Assembly: GCA_963556145.1 (NCBI GenBank)
Contig: OY744462.1
Span: 496,001 to 560,000 of the forward strand
Length of the DNA stretch: 64,000 bases
From: Hygrocybe punicea
Lineage: Eukaryota; Basidiomycota; Agaricomycetes; Agaricales; Hygrophoraceae
Direction: 5' to 3'
In this document: positions 22,390 to 34,490 of the stretch, in pieces
Layout: every line of letters begins with the position of its first letter
Position numbering within the stretch: position 1 is the first letter of the stretch
The notes under the pieces: generated by a model
Told to the model about the DNA's origin: nothing
The model's database searches: none
What the model saw: only the letters and a program-made list of their open reading frames with translations
Made by a program: the position numbers and the translations under genes

Positions 22390-23744
22390 GCAGTCATCAA
22401 CTGTTCGGCATATGATAAGTTTTATAAAGCTGCTGGCACATAACCAATCCATAAACCATTTGCAAGTGCGTGAAGAGGTTGTTGTCCATTCTTCAATGAC
22501 TTACTGACATAATTTGCATATGTTATCTAAATGATAAATCAAAATGGGCTTATCACATTGCACTGGATCGTCAACTGAAAATCATTCTTGTTGAGTAGCT
22601 GAAGCTTGTGTTAACAAATTCAAATCCAAATCAAGTGAAGAAAGTCTTGTTAATTCATGAACAGCTGTCAATCATCCACAAACTGCACAACCTGCTTCTG
22701 TAAATTTGTTAGGGCTACTTTCTCTACAAAAATTTGATACAATTGTGTGTTGTAAGGATTGAGATAGAGGTAAAGGAGGAAATTCTACTTTGTCTCTGTA
22801 TGACTGGGCCGCAATTTGATTTTCCCACTTGCATCTGTTAGAATTGTTACTACAAAAATTTTGAACTGCTTTATAATTAAAAAATTTATGTTTTTCTAAA
22901 TCTTCAGAAAAAGATCTTTGAACAGCTGCTAGGTTTTTTTGCTGATGTTTTTCTGGATGATCTAACTGATATTTTTAAAGTGCTGCAAGATTCTGTTGTT
23001 GGTATTTATTTAGATGTTCTGACTTATATCTGTTCACAGCTATAATATTTTATTGCTGATGTTTCTCAGGATGTTCCAATCTATATTTTGAACAGCTACA
23101 TTATTTTGTTGCTGATGCTTCTTGAGATGTTCCAAGTTATATCTTTGAACAGCTGCAATATGTTGTTGCTGATGCTTCTCAATGTTTTTGTTATTTCTGA
23201 ACAGCACAAAGATTCTGCTGGTGGTATTTTTGTCAATGTTTTTGTTGTGTGATCATTTTACAGCTTCAATGTTAGCTGTACTCTTTTTACTTACTATCTC
23301 TAGCTCATCTGTAAACTCAAACACTGAAACATAAGAAGAACAGTCAATGCACTTGTGGTTTACAATTTCAGTTTGAATATCTGCATGCTTCATGTTTGCT
23401 GCCAAATAGATGAAATAATATATAGCAATTAATTTGAGATTTCCAATGGTTAATTTGCTGACCAATGTTGTTAGTGAAATGTCTAACAGTATAAGAGAAT
23501 CATTGGAAAAATCCTGAAGAGTCAGATTCTACTTAGATATGTATGATTTAAATGTCTAGCTTCCTTCTTTGTCTTGACCAAGTGGAGATGACTTTAATCC
23601 AAGTTCAGACATGGTAAAAACAGGTTTTTTGCCACCACCTACATATGTCCTGGATAGATAATTGTTTTTATCAATACTTTGAGATGATATAGCCATATTA
23701 TGGAAATTAAATAACTTCACTGCTTGGCTCAGCCATAATATCAA
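22390..23744 (-). pseudogene. second Helitron, N-terminal fragment
   Basis: Minus-strand homolog of the Helitron N-terminus at 7,440-8,055. LTIGNLKLIAIYYFIYLAAN and HKCIDCSSYVSVFEFTD (23,460-23,290) correspond to LTMKDIGKITTIHGIYLSK and HNCSACDTHVSIFHVHD in the first copy. PPLPLSQSLQHTIVSNFC and FTEAGCAVCGQLTAV (about 22,790-22,680) correspond to PPSIELKEIIIRNWC and FQEGGCAVCGQLVAL. Between these lies a 57-bp repeat array that the first copy lacks. The fragment ends at the 5' end of the LINE near 22,390; the Rep and helicase parts are not in view. Confidence 0.75.
22860..23245 (-). repeat. 57-bp tandem repeat coding for 19-residue units in the Helitron fragment
   Basis: About six units of 57 bp (each with a GCTGATG-TTCT-GATGTTC-ATAT-TGAACAGCTGCAATA pattern on the plus strand). 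Read on the minus strand they give 19-residue units such as VAVQRYNLEHLKKHQQQN. Being a multiple of three, the expansion keeps the frame. Confidence 0.75.
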
Positions 23745-23879
23745 AGTAGCAAAATGCCAGGGTAAGATACCTATACCAATACATCAGATGGCATAGAAAT
23801 ATTTATTGTACTGCAAGAATAGTATAGTTGACCTAAAATACATTGACTGGTAGAGCAATGAATATATTATTATCTTGTA

Positions 23880-24065
23880 TTGACCAGAAAAGGATGACAA
23901 TGCATTCAATTGTTTGAACAGAGAGAATAATACACCCAACTGTTTCGGCAGAGTGGACAATACACCCAACTGTCTAGGCAGAGGCAACATTATACCCAAC
24001 TGTCTGGACAGAGCGGACAATACACCCAACTGTTTGGGCAGAGAGGACAATACATCCACCAAATT
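23880..24065. repeat. 30-bp minisatellite
   Basis: About six units of roughly 30 bp with GACAATACACCCAACTGT and GGCAGAG. On the minus strand it reads as a 10-residue repeat (LPKQLGVLSA-like), but no gene is otherwise apparent. Confidence 0.8.
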
Positions 24066-24760
24066 GGGCCAGTAGATTGGGATTGAATACATCTGAGAAG
24101 TAATACTAAACCATTCTGCTGGACCAGGTTATTTATTAGATTCAGTAGATATAGAGGTAGTTGGATTTATTGACTGAAACCCTCCCAAAGAAATTAGCTA
24201 ACTCCATAAACATTGTGACTGCATTTGCCATTGATGTGAGCTTCGGTGGATGACCACTAACATAAATCAATTTAGCAATTTAAATGTGTTGGATCTGAAG
24301 ACAAATGGGACCTTTGGGCTATTCAGATGTGATAAAATTATGAGTGAAAGAAGTAGCAGGAGGATGAGGCATTTGAAAGTCATCAGTTGAGAAAAAAGTT
24401 TTCAATCTTGCTGAACCATGGAAAAATCTTACCAATCATTGTTTGACACAAACATGCTCCCTTCCATATGGCCTTTGACAACACCTAGCTAGTACACACA
24501 GGCCTCATCTTTTTTGTGGTATATATGACATGTTCTTATTACAATATTTATGCAAATATTAGGTGATTTTCAAGAAAATTGAATAAAACTCTGACAATAT
24601 GAGACAAGTGTCAAGAAAGGTCCAACAAAGTCTCAGTGTCAAGTCTTTGAAGGGTCCAGAGAGACCACCTTATTTTTAATTTTACTAAGTGCTCTGGACA
24701 AGTCTCAAGGGAGATCTGACAAAGTCCCAGTCTTGAGTCATTGAAGAGTCTGGAGAGACT
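24066..24760. other. spacer, nothing recognised
   Basis: No conserved reading frame or repeat end recognised. Two loosely similar stretches (GACAAGTCTCAAGGGAGATC and similar, 24,600-24,760) may be a short decayed duplication. Confidence 0.35.
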
Positions 24761-24764
24761 GTCC

Positions 24765-25020
24765 TCAACAACACACATCCAGAGGGTGGAAGTGAATAGT
24801 GCACAGAATGCACAATTACAACTCCCATGGCATAGATTGCCCCCTCTGGTGAATCATATTGGGGACTGGAGGAGAGCTGTGCACAGACTACACAACCACA
24901 TCCTCCATGGCTCAGACAGCCATCCTCATCAGTTAACTTTAGAAGGGTGGAAGCAGATCATGCACAGACTGCACAATCACACCTTCCATGGCCCAGATGG
25001 TCACCCTTCTATGCTATACA
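24765..25020. repeat. ~80-bp tandem repeat, three units
   Basis: Three degenerate units with GTGCACAGACTGCACAATCACA and CCATGGC-CAGA; the CATGGC blocks fall at about 24,828, 24,907 and 24,989. Confidence 0.75.
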
Positions 25021-25138
25021 GCTAGGGAAACTAAGAAAACTAATGAAACTACATGTCAGTACTGACCTCCGGTTAGGAAAAAGTTGGTGGATGTGCACAA
25101 GGCATGGACACAAGGGACAAGATACTCTGAGCCCTCAG

Positions 25139-25655
25139 TGTTGACACAAATGAGGTGAAGGTGGTCCCTCCTAACTGGTCCTTTCAGGATTTTGCCATCC
25201 GTCTTTGGGGGGTCAAGATCTGGAGTGTGGAGCCCAAGAAAGGGGTCAGCATGACACAATAGAAAATATTGTACCACTCCTTGTACAATTACTACACTCC
25301 ATTGAGTCCTCCCTAGCTGGTCCCCACAGGATTTGGCTGTCCAGCTTCAGGGGATAGAGATATGGGATGTGGGGGCATGAGGAGGAGGGGGTCAGTATGA
25401 CTCAATGAGAAACATTCTACTACTTTTGAGGTGATCCCTATACTCCATTAGGTCCCCCCTGACTGCTTCTCTCACTGTTTGGCCATTCATTGTCTGGAGG
25501 TAGAGATCTGAATATGGGGGGGTATGAGGAGGAGGAGTATGGCATAAGGAGAAATATTGTACCACTTTTGGGATGATACTCACATTCTATTGGGGCTCTC
25601 TTACTCACTCCTCCAGTGCTTTGGCTGTCAGACTTTGGGGGGTAGAGATCTTGTG
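25139..25655. repeat. ~145-bp tandem repeat, about 3.5 units
   Basis: Units share TTGTACCACT, CCTCC-AGCTGGTCC, TTTGGCTGTCCAG, GGGG-TAGAGATCTG and ATGAGGAGGAGGGGGTCAG. Corresponding blocks lie near 25,270, 25,418 and 25,558. Confidence 0.75.
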
Positions 25656-27458
25656 TGTTATGTGACTAATTATGATAAATTTCTTGTTTGGATTAAATTC
25701 TGCATTATACAAATTTGTTTTCTGCTCCAATTTTTTTGTTTTTAAGACCTCAAGATAAATCCTATATTCATGAAAATATTTGAGAACAAAAATCTGGTTT
25801 ATTTCTGAATTTTCTCAACAAAAAACTGTCAGAAATGCAGAATTTGGCTCTATAGTTGACTTCAAATGTTAATTAATTAATTACTGACAAACTGCCATAT
25901 ATCCTAGACTCAAGTCTTCCATAAATGGAAGAACTTGTAAGCCTGTACCATTCTGGGTCCAATGCTGACATAAGATTCTTTTTATAGACATCAAAGTCAA
26001 AAATTACGTGTTTTTTCAATATATTAAAACACTTGTTCTTTATTACAAGTTCTTTCATTTATGGAAAACTTATTCTTATACACCGGGTTTCCAGTTAGTT
26101 TGATGATTCATTTATTTATTCTTCAGGGACTGAGCAAAAAATGTATCCCAATATGGCAACTGAGTTCAAAATCCTGTTTTATTCCAGAATTCAGAGCCTC
26201 TATTGACTTGCACACTGCATAGACTGTCACCAGATTGACAAGGAGGATGTCATGGGGACTGTCCTGCTGGAAAAAAAAATATGGAGTGGATCTGGCATAA
26301 TTTGGACCACCTGTGAGCTGGTTTATGCAAAGGAAATGAGTATAGATACAAAAACTGGTGTAATACTGTAAAATAAAATGTGGTAATGCTATTTTGAGCA
26401 TGTTTAGCAGATGTGGATTCAGAAGGGGTCTTTTTGGCAGTCTTTTTGGCGGTGGACATGGTGGGTAAGAGATATGGGAGACAGGTTAGATAGAGAAAAA
26501 GGAGGAGACTTTATATGCACAGAGATTGGACTGATCCACAGAGAGAAAAAACTACTGCTTGAGAAACTGGATGGATCCATGAGCATGTTGCAATGAGTAA
26601 CGACATCAAAATGAATATTAAATGGGATTTGCAGATGGGATTGTGGGAAATGGAAGGGTGGCATGGTTGATGAAGCTGAATGAATTGGACCCATAGAAAC
26701 CCATCAACAAAGAGCAATGAAACAGGATGACAGGGAATTGAGGTTCATCGAAGTAAGGCGTAGGAACCCATGAAACCCGGAGACCTGTGGTTTCGGGTAT
26801 AGTATTGCCTGGGGTGCCAATTCAGCAACCCATACCTGGAACCACAGCACCTGTTATAGGAAACCCTCGAGTAAACCTGAACCCATGTTATACCCTATAA
26901 GAATGCACAATTCTACTGTTTTACCCCAGTGTCAGCACCCTCCTTTCTTCACATATGTATACCAACTTCCCCATGTCAACTCAATGTCCTAATTTTCCTC
27001 TCGTCAATGCTCATCCTTCTCACACTGTCAGAGAAGATCTATTTTCTTACTGGATTCCATGCACTGGAGTTCCACAACACAATCTCCCTGTCGTGAGTAT
27101 CACACTTCTGACTCATGGCATCTTGGCACCTGACAAGTTGTGTATCTTTTGTTATAGGGCAAGGGTCCTGTGCCAATCACACCAGGCAATTATGGCTTTT
27201 CTGCTCACAAGGTACACTCACGGCTTGGGTTTATTGGCACACCGCTAAGATCATTTGACATCCAGTCTGATCACGAGCCTATTACTGGAGCACCTGTGAT
27301 TGTGGTGGACCAATATGAGGTCCAAGTCACTCTACTGTTTTAAATAGTTGTTGCTGCTTATGCATTTGTGACAGGACTATTTACACGAATCAGGGCCTGG
27401 GCAGCTCATGCTCACTCTAGCTATATTCTCTTGTATGTATGGTACACCTTTGTCTGAG
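25656..27458. other. non-coding stretch, no gene recognised
   Basis: AT-rich to 26,400, then mixed. Near 26,000-26,090 there is a weak relative of the GTTCTTTTAATTTATTAAAA segment found near 17,050 and 55,180. A plus-strand open frame at 26,955-27,248 shows no recognised domain, and I do not call it. Confidence 0.4.
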
Positions 27459-27659
27459 CCCTTTCAGCGTATCTTTTCCATGAAACATGGGTCAGCCGAG
27501 ATGGACATTTCCCACTTGAAGTGGGCCAGCCGACCTCGGCCGACCAATATCTTTTCCCAAGGCAGATGGCTTGGCTGAGGCATACAGCTGGCCAGCCCGA
27601 GTGGGTTGGCCAACCAGGGGATATTTCCCCCAAACCTGGTGGGGGTTTCAGCTTGCCAT

Positions 27660-27960
27660 CAGATGTGGGTTGGCCGACTGTCTGCCATATATTGGCTGCC
27701 CATCAGACATGGGTTGGCTGACCGTCTGCCATATCTTGCCTTCCCACCAGGCATGGGTTGGCCGACCATCTCCCACATATTGGCTGCCCATCAGACGTGA
27801 GTTGGCCAACTGTCTGCCCTATATTGGCTGCCCATCAGACATGGGTTGGCCAACCCACTGCCATATTTTTGCCAAACCTCGGTCAGCCAATCCACTGGAT
27901 ATATTCACTGGCTATAGAGCCTGGGTTTGCTGAGCAGCAGGGCCATATGGCTGGTCATCA
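27660..27960 (+). repeat. 44-bp tandem repeat, left arm
   Basis: Units GGGTTGGCCGAC-GTCTGCC-ATATTGGCTGCCCATCAGACAT begin at about 27,667, 27,711, 27,754, 27,798 and 27,843. The inverse array is at 33,890-34,490. Confidence 0.85.
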
Positions 27961-28268
27961 AGGATGGGTTGGCTAGCAACTATTCACCATGCAGCAAATT
28001 TCTGTCTCTTACATCACTTCATTCTAGGAACTGCCCTGGTCTAGTGTGAATCACTCTTTACATTTTAGTTAGCTAGTAGATCTCACTCAGTGAACAGACA
28101 GACAGACCTTGTTTGCTCATTATGGCCCAATTCCACAACCATCAAATAAGTCATAAGTAGCTGGTTCAATCCAGTAATACTCTTCTCATGCAGTCAAATA
28201 TTCTAGTTTGGACAAGATATATCAATATCAGTTCCATCACACTTCAAGGTGTTTCCTAACATAGCAAC

Positions 28269-28291
28269 TTAGGGTTAGGGTTAGGGGTTAG
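28269..28291 (+). repeat. telomere-like TTAGGG run
   Basis: Three consecutive TTAGGG-type units at the inner edge of the left arm's satellite zone. The inverse position in the right arm (33,521-33,536) has CTAACCCTAACCCTAA. Confidence 0.8.
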
Positions 28292-28483
28292 AAACTTCAA
28301 TAAATCGTTCACATCCACATAACATTATATACGGTATCTACAATTACAATGACACGAACACCTAATTCGAAAACAAAAAGACAGACATGCAAATGAAGCT
28401 AGAGAGAAAAGTCATCCAGTCTTGATCAAGAAGGAGGAGCTCTTCTCCTTCTTGATCAAGAATGACTGACCGGAGAAATAATG

Positions 28484-29040
28484 TCAATTTTTTGAAAATC
28501 TAACAATGATGCCATGAAAACACAAACAAAACAAAAAATACAATACATCACCTATTACAATGTCAATCATACAAGGATTAATAATAATGAAAATAAGACT
28601 TACCCAATGAAGTTTTGTCGATGCCACCAGGCCCGCTACAAGTAGGTTGCCTAGCAAGGAAATCCAGGTGGATTCACCCGCCCTGAACTCCTGATATCGG
28701 AAACCCATGGTGGCCAGCGCTCATTGCTGAGGACCAGCCACTGACGGTGGAGCATACAGAGATGCTACAATTATTGACAAGGATACTTACAAAAACAAAC
28801 TGTCAGTACTGAGGTAATAGACATCAAACACTTAGCTGGATGCAACTAGAACCAAGATGATAATCAACAGCAGAAAAAGAACATACCATAATAATAAAGC
28901 AGCCCTGTGAACGAAACAAACAGACATGAGAACAAAGTCTGAGGAAATTACATACCAGTTATGCCAATGACACTCCAGAATCTCTGGTTGTTGCCCGGTA
29001 CAACAACCCAAGATCCTGTAGTGTCATCAAAGGTGGCAGT
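28484..29040 (-). other. exon-like block, left arm of the palindrome
   Basis: Minus strand reads DDTTGSWVVVPGNNQRFW and SVIGITG up to a GTATGT donor-like site (about 29,040-28,960). A later open segment near 28,700 contains LLGNLLVAGLVASTKLHW before GTAAGT. The right arm (32,720-33,170) carries the same segments. Conservation of reading frame in both arms hints at a spliced gene, but I do not recognise the product. Confidence 0.4.
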
Positions 29041-29394
29041 GGTGGTAGTGAGGTAAGATGAAAATTTCAACCGCATTTGATGGGCTTGTATTTATTTAGT
29101 CTTGTGGTTATTTGTTCATGTGGACGCGTTGTGTTGACTGTGTCACACATGTGTCACAATATGGGATGATGTCACGCTGGGCGCCCAGCGTGACATCACA
29201 TGCTGTGATACATTTGTGACGTGTCACGTGTACACACGCTTTGTTGATCATCATGTGATCCACGCGTTCTGACTTTCAGGCCAGGTAAGTGGTAAGTGAT
29301 TTATGTATTCTATGTAGATACAAAATAAAATAGGGACAGTGGGGGGATTCCCCACCCTCATCTCATATCACTTGTAACTTGTCCTCCAGCCCCC

Positions 29395-29720
29395 ACCTGT
29401 TCTGTTGCTGCCGCTGCTATTGCTGCTGCTGCTGCCACCATTGCTGCTGCCGCTGCTGCTGGTGCTGCTGCTGCTGCTGCTTCTGTTGCCGTTGTTGCCG
29501 TCCCTGTTCTCGTCATTGTCATTTCCATCCCTGCTGTTGCTGCCGTTCTCGGGCCTGGTCCCGCTGCTGCTGTCATTCCAAACCCCATTGCTGCTGCCAT
29601 TCCAGGTCCACTGCTGTGGCTGCCATTGCCATCGCTTCTGCCATTGCCACTGCTGCTGCAATGGGGGGGGTTTGTTGCTGCTGCCACTGCCGTTGCTGCC
29701 GTTGTTCCCCATTTTTTTCT
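29395..29720. repeat. CTG/CCG-rich low-complexity core, left arm
   Basis: Dense CTG, CTGCCG and TTGCTG triplets. The CAG-rich inverse lies at 31,860-32,290. All reading frames are open, so no protein is called. Confidence 0.8.
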
Positions 29721-30128
29721 CGGCTGGCGATTTGTCCCTGGTAACCTTGCAAACGCCCCACCCACGTCAATTGACGTGGGTGCGTGGTCGCGAGGTGACT
29801 TTGGGCCGTCTACTTCCTCCCTGTCCTCGTCCTCATCCTCATCCTTGCTGTCCTTACCGTCTTCGTTGCCCCCGTCCCCGTTCCCATAGTCCTCGTCGTC
29901 GTCCTCATGTTCCTCACCATCCTCGTCATCTCATTGTCCTCATTGTCGTCGTCCCCGTCATTGTCCTCATTGTCCTTGCCCCCACCGCCCTCGCCCTCGT
30001 CCTCACCCCCTTGTACTTATCGTCCTTGCCCTTGTCGTCGTCCTTGCCATCCCTGTGCTTGTCGTCCCTGTGCTTGTCGTTCCTGTCATCGTTCCGGTCG
30101 TCCTTGCCATTGTCTTCATTCCGGTCCC

Positions 30129-30589
30129 AATTTTGTATTTTATTTCATCTTACAGAGAGAGCTATTCACAATTTATTTGAATTGGACCCTTAAACACTCA
30201 ACTTTGCGAGTACTCATCTAGAAAATCTACAATTAATTCTAGCAATACCAGGTGAAGCACACATCATTGTCACAATAAGTGCTCGGCACTTAGTACTCCA
30301 GGAAATGTGCTGTAGCCAACAAATGGTAAAGCTGTGAGTTGCGTGACTTGAATCCAAATAATGCAACTTTTGATTGACCAGCCAATAATGCGAAGTTCTT
30401 GGCTACAGCACATTTCCTGGAGTACTAAGTGCCAGGCACTTATTGTGACAATGATGTGTGCTTCACCTGGTATTGCTAGAATTAATTGTAGATTTTCTAG
30501 ATGAGTACTCGCAAAGTTGAGTGTTTAAGGGTCCAATTCAAATAAATTGTGAATAGCTCTCTCTGTAAGATGAAATAAAATACAAAATT
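30129..30589. repeat. central inverted repeat of the 7.2-kb palindrome
   Basis: AATTTTGTATTTTATTTCAT at the left end pairs with ATGAAATAAAATACAAAATT at the right end. Arms run through CTCTCTGTAAG, GGGTCCAATTC and CCAGGAAATGTGC to a short spacer near 30,330-30,395. It could be a separate MITE, but no target duplication is visible. Confidence 0.75.
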
Positions 30590-30879
30590 TACCCTACTTG
30601 AGGGTATGGTATACTTACATCCCTGCAGGGTCTTGCCCTGGCCATTGAGCTGTTATACAGCATGTAACAGCATTAATAAAATCCAGCCACCTGTACCAAT
30701 ATGGCAATTCAGACCTGTTTAGGAAATTGGCAAACACCGGTTGAAATTCTCACGCGTGTTCAAGCCACGTCACTTTTCATCTCAACCTCGATGGGCAAAC
30801 GGTGCAGAAGGACATGATGCTAAGTCTTCGTTTTATGTTTCTTTGTTCACTCTACTAACTAATTACACGTAGTTTTTAG

Positions 30880-31745
30880 GTCTTTTCCGGCAATGTCGCA
30901 TCAGATGACCACGACAAATGCCACACCAACAGCAATGCCAGGATGGAGGCCAACGACGAGATGCCCATAACAGAACAACACGGACAACGACCGTGAAAGC
31001 GACAGGGACGGGAACGGCCACGTGGACGAGAACCTGGACTGCAACAACAAGAATGGGGACCGGAACATCGACAATGGGGACCGGAACGAGGACAGCGGGG
31101 ACGGCAACGGAGACAACAGGACCGGAATGACAACAATGGGGACAGCAACGAGAACTGGAACAACGGCAGTGGGAACAGCAACGGGGACAGCAATGAGGAC
31201 CGGTACAACAACAGCAGGAACGGCAACGGGGACAGCAACCAGGACCGGTATGACGACAGTGGGACAGCAACCAGGACCAGTATGACGACAGTGGGGACAG
31301 CAACGACAACAACGGGGACAGCAACGACAACGATGGGGACGGCAACGAGGACCGGTACGACGACAGCGGGGACGGCAACGATGACAATGGGGACCGGAAC
31401 GACGACAACGGGGATGGCAAGGACGACCGGAACAATGACAGGGATGACAAGCACAGGGACGAGAAGCACGGGGATGGCAAGGCCGGGGACGACAACGGCA
31501 AGGACGATAAGTACAAGGGGGACAAGGATGAGGGCGAGGGCGGCGGGGGCAAGGACAATGAGGACAATGAGGACACTGACGGGGATGACGACAATGAGGA
31601 TGATGAGACGACGAGGACGGCGAGGAACATGAGGACGACAAGGATGACGACGAGGACTACGGGAACGGGGACAGGGGCAACGAATGACAGACAACAAAGA
31701 CAGTGAGGACAGCGAGGACAAGGACAAGGACGGGGAGGCAGTAGA
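30880..31745 (+). repeat. GAC/GGGGACA-rich low-complexity core, right arm
   Basis: Long degenerate run of GGGGACAGCAACGA-type units. The left arm at 29,810-30,120 holds a shorter inverse version (CTCGTCCTC). The leader at 30,705-30,880 resembles that at 1-175. Confidence 0.75.
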
Positions 31746-31859
31746 TGGCCCAAAGTCACCTCGCAACCACACACCTTCGCGTCAATTGACGTGGGTGGGG
31801 CATTCACAAGGTTACCAGGGTCAAATCGAAAACTGAGAAGGCAGGGGAGCAACCAGCAG

Positions 31860-31989
31860 AACAGGGGACCCCAGCACTGCTAACGTGGACAGCATGGGCA
31901 GCAGCAACAGAATCTGCCAGCAATGGAATTAGCAGGGGAAAGGCGGCGGCAATGGGAGCAGCAGCAACAGCAGCGGCAGCGGCGGCAGA

Positions 31990-32025
<36 letters not shown>

Positions 32026-32290
32026 ATGACAACAGCAATGGCAACAACACCAGCAGCCACAACAGAAATGGTGGAGGCGGCAGCAGCGGAAACGACAATG
32101 ACAAGAATAGGGACGGCAATGGGAGCAGCAGCAATGGTACCGGCAGCGACTGAGAATGCCAGCAGCAATGTAGGCGGGACTGGGAACGGCAACAGCAGCG
32201 GACCGGGAATGGCAGCAGAAGCGGGACCAGGAACGGCAGCAGCAGCAGGACCGGGGCTGGGAATGGTAGCAGCAGCTGGCACTAGCACTG
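31860..32290. repeat. CAG-rich low-complexity core, right arm
   Basis: Inverse partner of 29,395-29,720, with a pure CAG run near 31,990-32,020. Confidence 0.8.
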
Positions 32291-32719
32291 GTCATGGCAG
32301 GGGGACCAGCAGTGGATGGGGAGGAGGACAGGTGACAGGTGATACGAGATGAGGGTGGGGAATCCCCCCACCTTCCTTGTTTTATTTTATACCTATGTGG
32401 AATACATAAATGACTTGCCAGTGACTTGGTCCGAAAGTTAGGACACATTTTGTTTAATTTCTAACCTATGTAGAATACATAAATGACTTGCCACTTACCT
32501 GGCCTAACAGTTAGAACGCACATGATGATCAACAAAGCGTGTCTACATGTGATACATCACACATGTGTCACAACATGTGATGTCACACTAGGCGCCCAGC
32601 GTGACATCATCCCATATTGTGACACATGTGTGACACAGTCAACACAACGCGTCCACATGAACAAATAACCACAAGACTAAATAAATACAAGCCCATCAAA
32701 TGCGGTTGAAATTTTCATC

Positions 32720-33170
32720 TTACCTCACTATCACCACTGCCACCTTTGATGACACTACAGGATCTTGGGTTGTTGTACCGGGCAACAACCAGAGATTCTG
32801 GAGTGTCATTGGCATAACTGGTATGTGATTTCCTTGGGTTTTGTTGCTCATGTCCATTTATTTCACAGGTCTACTTTATTTACTGGGTATGTTCCTTTTT
32901 CCGAAGTTAGGTATTACCTTGGTCATGTTTGCATTCAGGTAAGCGATTTCTATTGCCTGATTACTAACAGTACTCTTTTCAAGGTTTACTTCACAGTGAA
33001 TATTGTGGCATCTCTGCATGCTCAACCGTTGGTGGCTGGTCCTCAGCAATGAGCGCTGGCCACCATGGGTCTTTCATTAGGAACCCAGGGAGGGTGAATC
33101 CACCTGAGTTCCTTGCTGGGCAACCTACTTGTAGCGGGCCCGGTGGCATCAACAAAATTTTATTGGGTAA
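32720..33170 (+). other. exon-like block, right arm of the palindrome
   Basis: Plus-strand counterpart of the left block: GSWVVVPGNNQRFW then a GTATGTGA donor-like site near 32,821, and LLGNLLVAGPVASTKFYW then GTAAGT near 33,165. The GNLLVAG segment differs by a few substitutions from the left arm. Function unknown. Confidence 0.4.
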
Positions 33171-33889
33171 GTCTCATTTTCATTATTAATCTTTGTATTA
33201 GTGACATTGTACCAACAGGTGATGTCTTTTATTTGTCTCAATTTTTTGTATTGTGTTTTGTTTGTATATTTCCATTTGTTCCACAATGGTTGTTATGTGT
33301 TCGAAACATTTTGGACTTTGTCAGTCAGTCTTAATCACGAAGGAGAAGAGCTCCTCCTTCGAGATTGAGACTGAATGACTTTTCTTTGAAACTTTGTTTT
33401 CTTCAAAGTGTTCTTTTCATACTCAAATTTCTTATTTTGAATTATTGTACTTTATTGGATGATTGCATATAATGTGAAGTGTTATTGGCCAGCATAGTGT
33501 ATTATTGAATTTTATCGCCTCTAACCCTAACCCTAAGTCACTGGTGGGCAGTGCACAGAAATAATATTCAGACATATTCTGAAGATGAAAATACTTGAGT
33601 ACATAGAAGAATCTTACTTGATTGAACCAGCATCTTGTCATGTATTTGGTTGTCTGAAAATTGACCAGACAAGATAAGTCTCCCAGATTGCCCAGTCACA
33701 CCTATTGGCTAGTTGATATGACCACCTCTGGTGAAAACTAGCTCATGCTTGTTGAGCAAAATATTTCCCAGTATGCACAAATAATTCCCACAAGATGTGG
33801 TTCCATGGTAGGCCAAGCACCATTAGTTGACTGGCCAATGTACCCTATACTGTTGGTCAACCCATGCTGACTGGCTAGCCAATGGATTG

Positions 33890-34490
33890 CTGGTCAACGA
33901 CATTTCTCGGCTAGTCAGCCAACCTAGGCCTGATGGGTAGCCAATATCTGCCAGAGGGTTGGTTAACCCAAATATCCCTGCTATGTGGTGGACCCATGGT
34001 TGATGGGATGCTCATACATGTCAGTAGGTCGGCCAACTCATGCTTGATGGCCAGCCAATATATCCAGTGGGTCGGCCAACCCATGCCTGATGGGCAGCCA
34101 AAATATGTAAGATGGTTGGCCAACCCATGTCTGATGGGCAGCCAATGTATGGCAAAGGGTCGGCCAACCCATGCTTGATGGCCAGCCACAATAGCCAGTA
34201 GGTCGGCAAACCCATGCCTCATGGCCGGCCAATACATGGCAGAGAGTCGGCCAACCCATGCCTAATGGCCAGCCAAAATATCCCTACTGGTCAGCCAACC
34301 CATGTCTGATGGCCAGCCAATATGTGGCAGAGGGTCGGCCAACCCATGCCTGATGGGGAGCCAATATAGGGCAGAGGGTCAGCCAACCCACATCTGATGG
34401 GCAGCCAATATATCTAGTTGAGTCAGCCAACCCACGTCTGATGGGCAGCCAATATGTGGCAGACAGTCGGCCAACCCACATCTGATGGCA
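33890..34490 (-). repeat. 44-bp tandem repeat, right arm
   Basis: Same unit as the left-arm array in inverse orientation (GGTCGGCCAACCCATGCC, TGATGGGCAGCCAATAT), with about 13 units, so the two arms differ in copy number. It begins less regularly at about 33,800. Confidence 0.85.

Larger units (their letters stand above)
19990..22400 (-). mobile_element. truncated Tad-like LINE retrotransposon
   Basis: Minus-strand non-LTR element. ORF1 (gag-like, zinc knuckles) is followed by the start of ORF2 (endonuclease). It then stops at the Helitron terminus at 19,986, so reverse transcriptase and the 3' end are missing. The 5' end lies near 22,390, where it abuts Helitron N-terminal coding sequence on the same strand. 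Loss of the 3' half is opposite to the 5' truncation usual for LINEs and fits interruption by the Helitron. Confidence 0.85.

Noticed and set aside
28269..28291. A chromosome end
   Set aside because: Only about three TTAGGG units, inside a palindrome with sequence continuing on both sides. At most an interstitial remnant.
29405..32448. Long open frames of 260-330 codons on both strands
   Set aside because: They run through CTG/CAG and GAC/GTC triplet repeats that leave all frames open. The translations are low complexity (Ser/Pro/Cys/Val or Thr/Gly).
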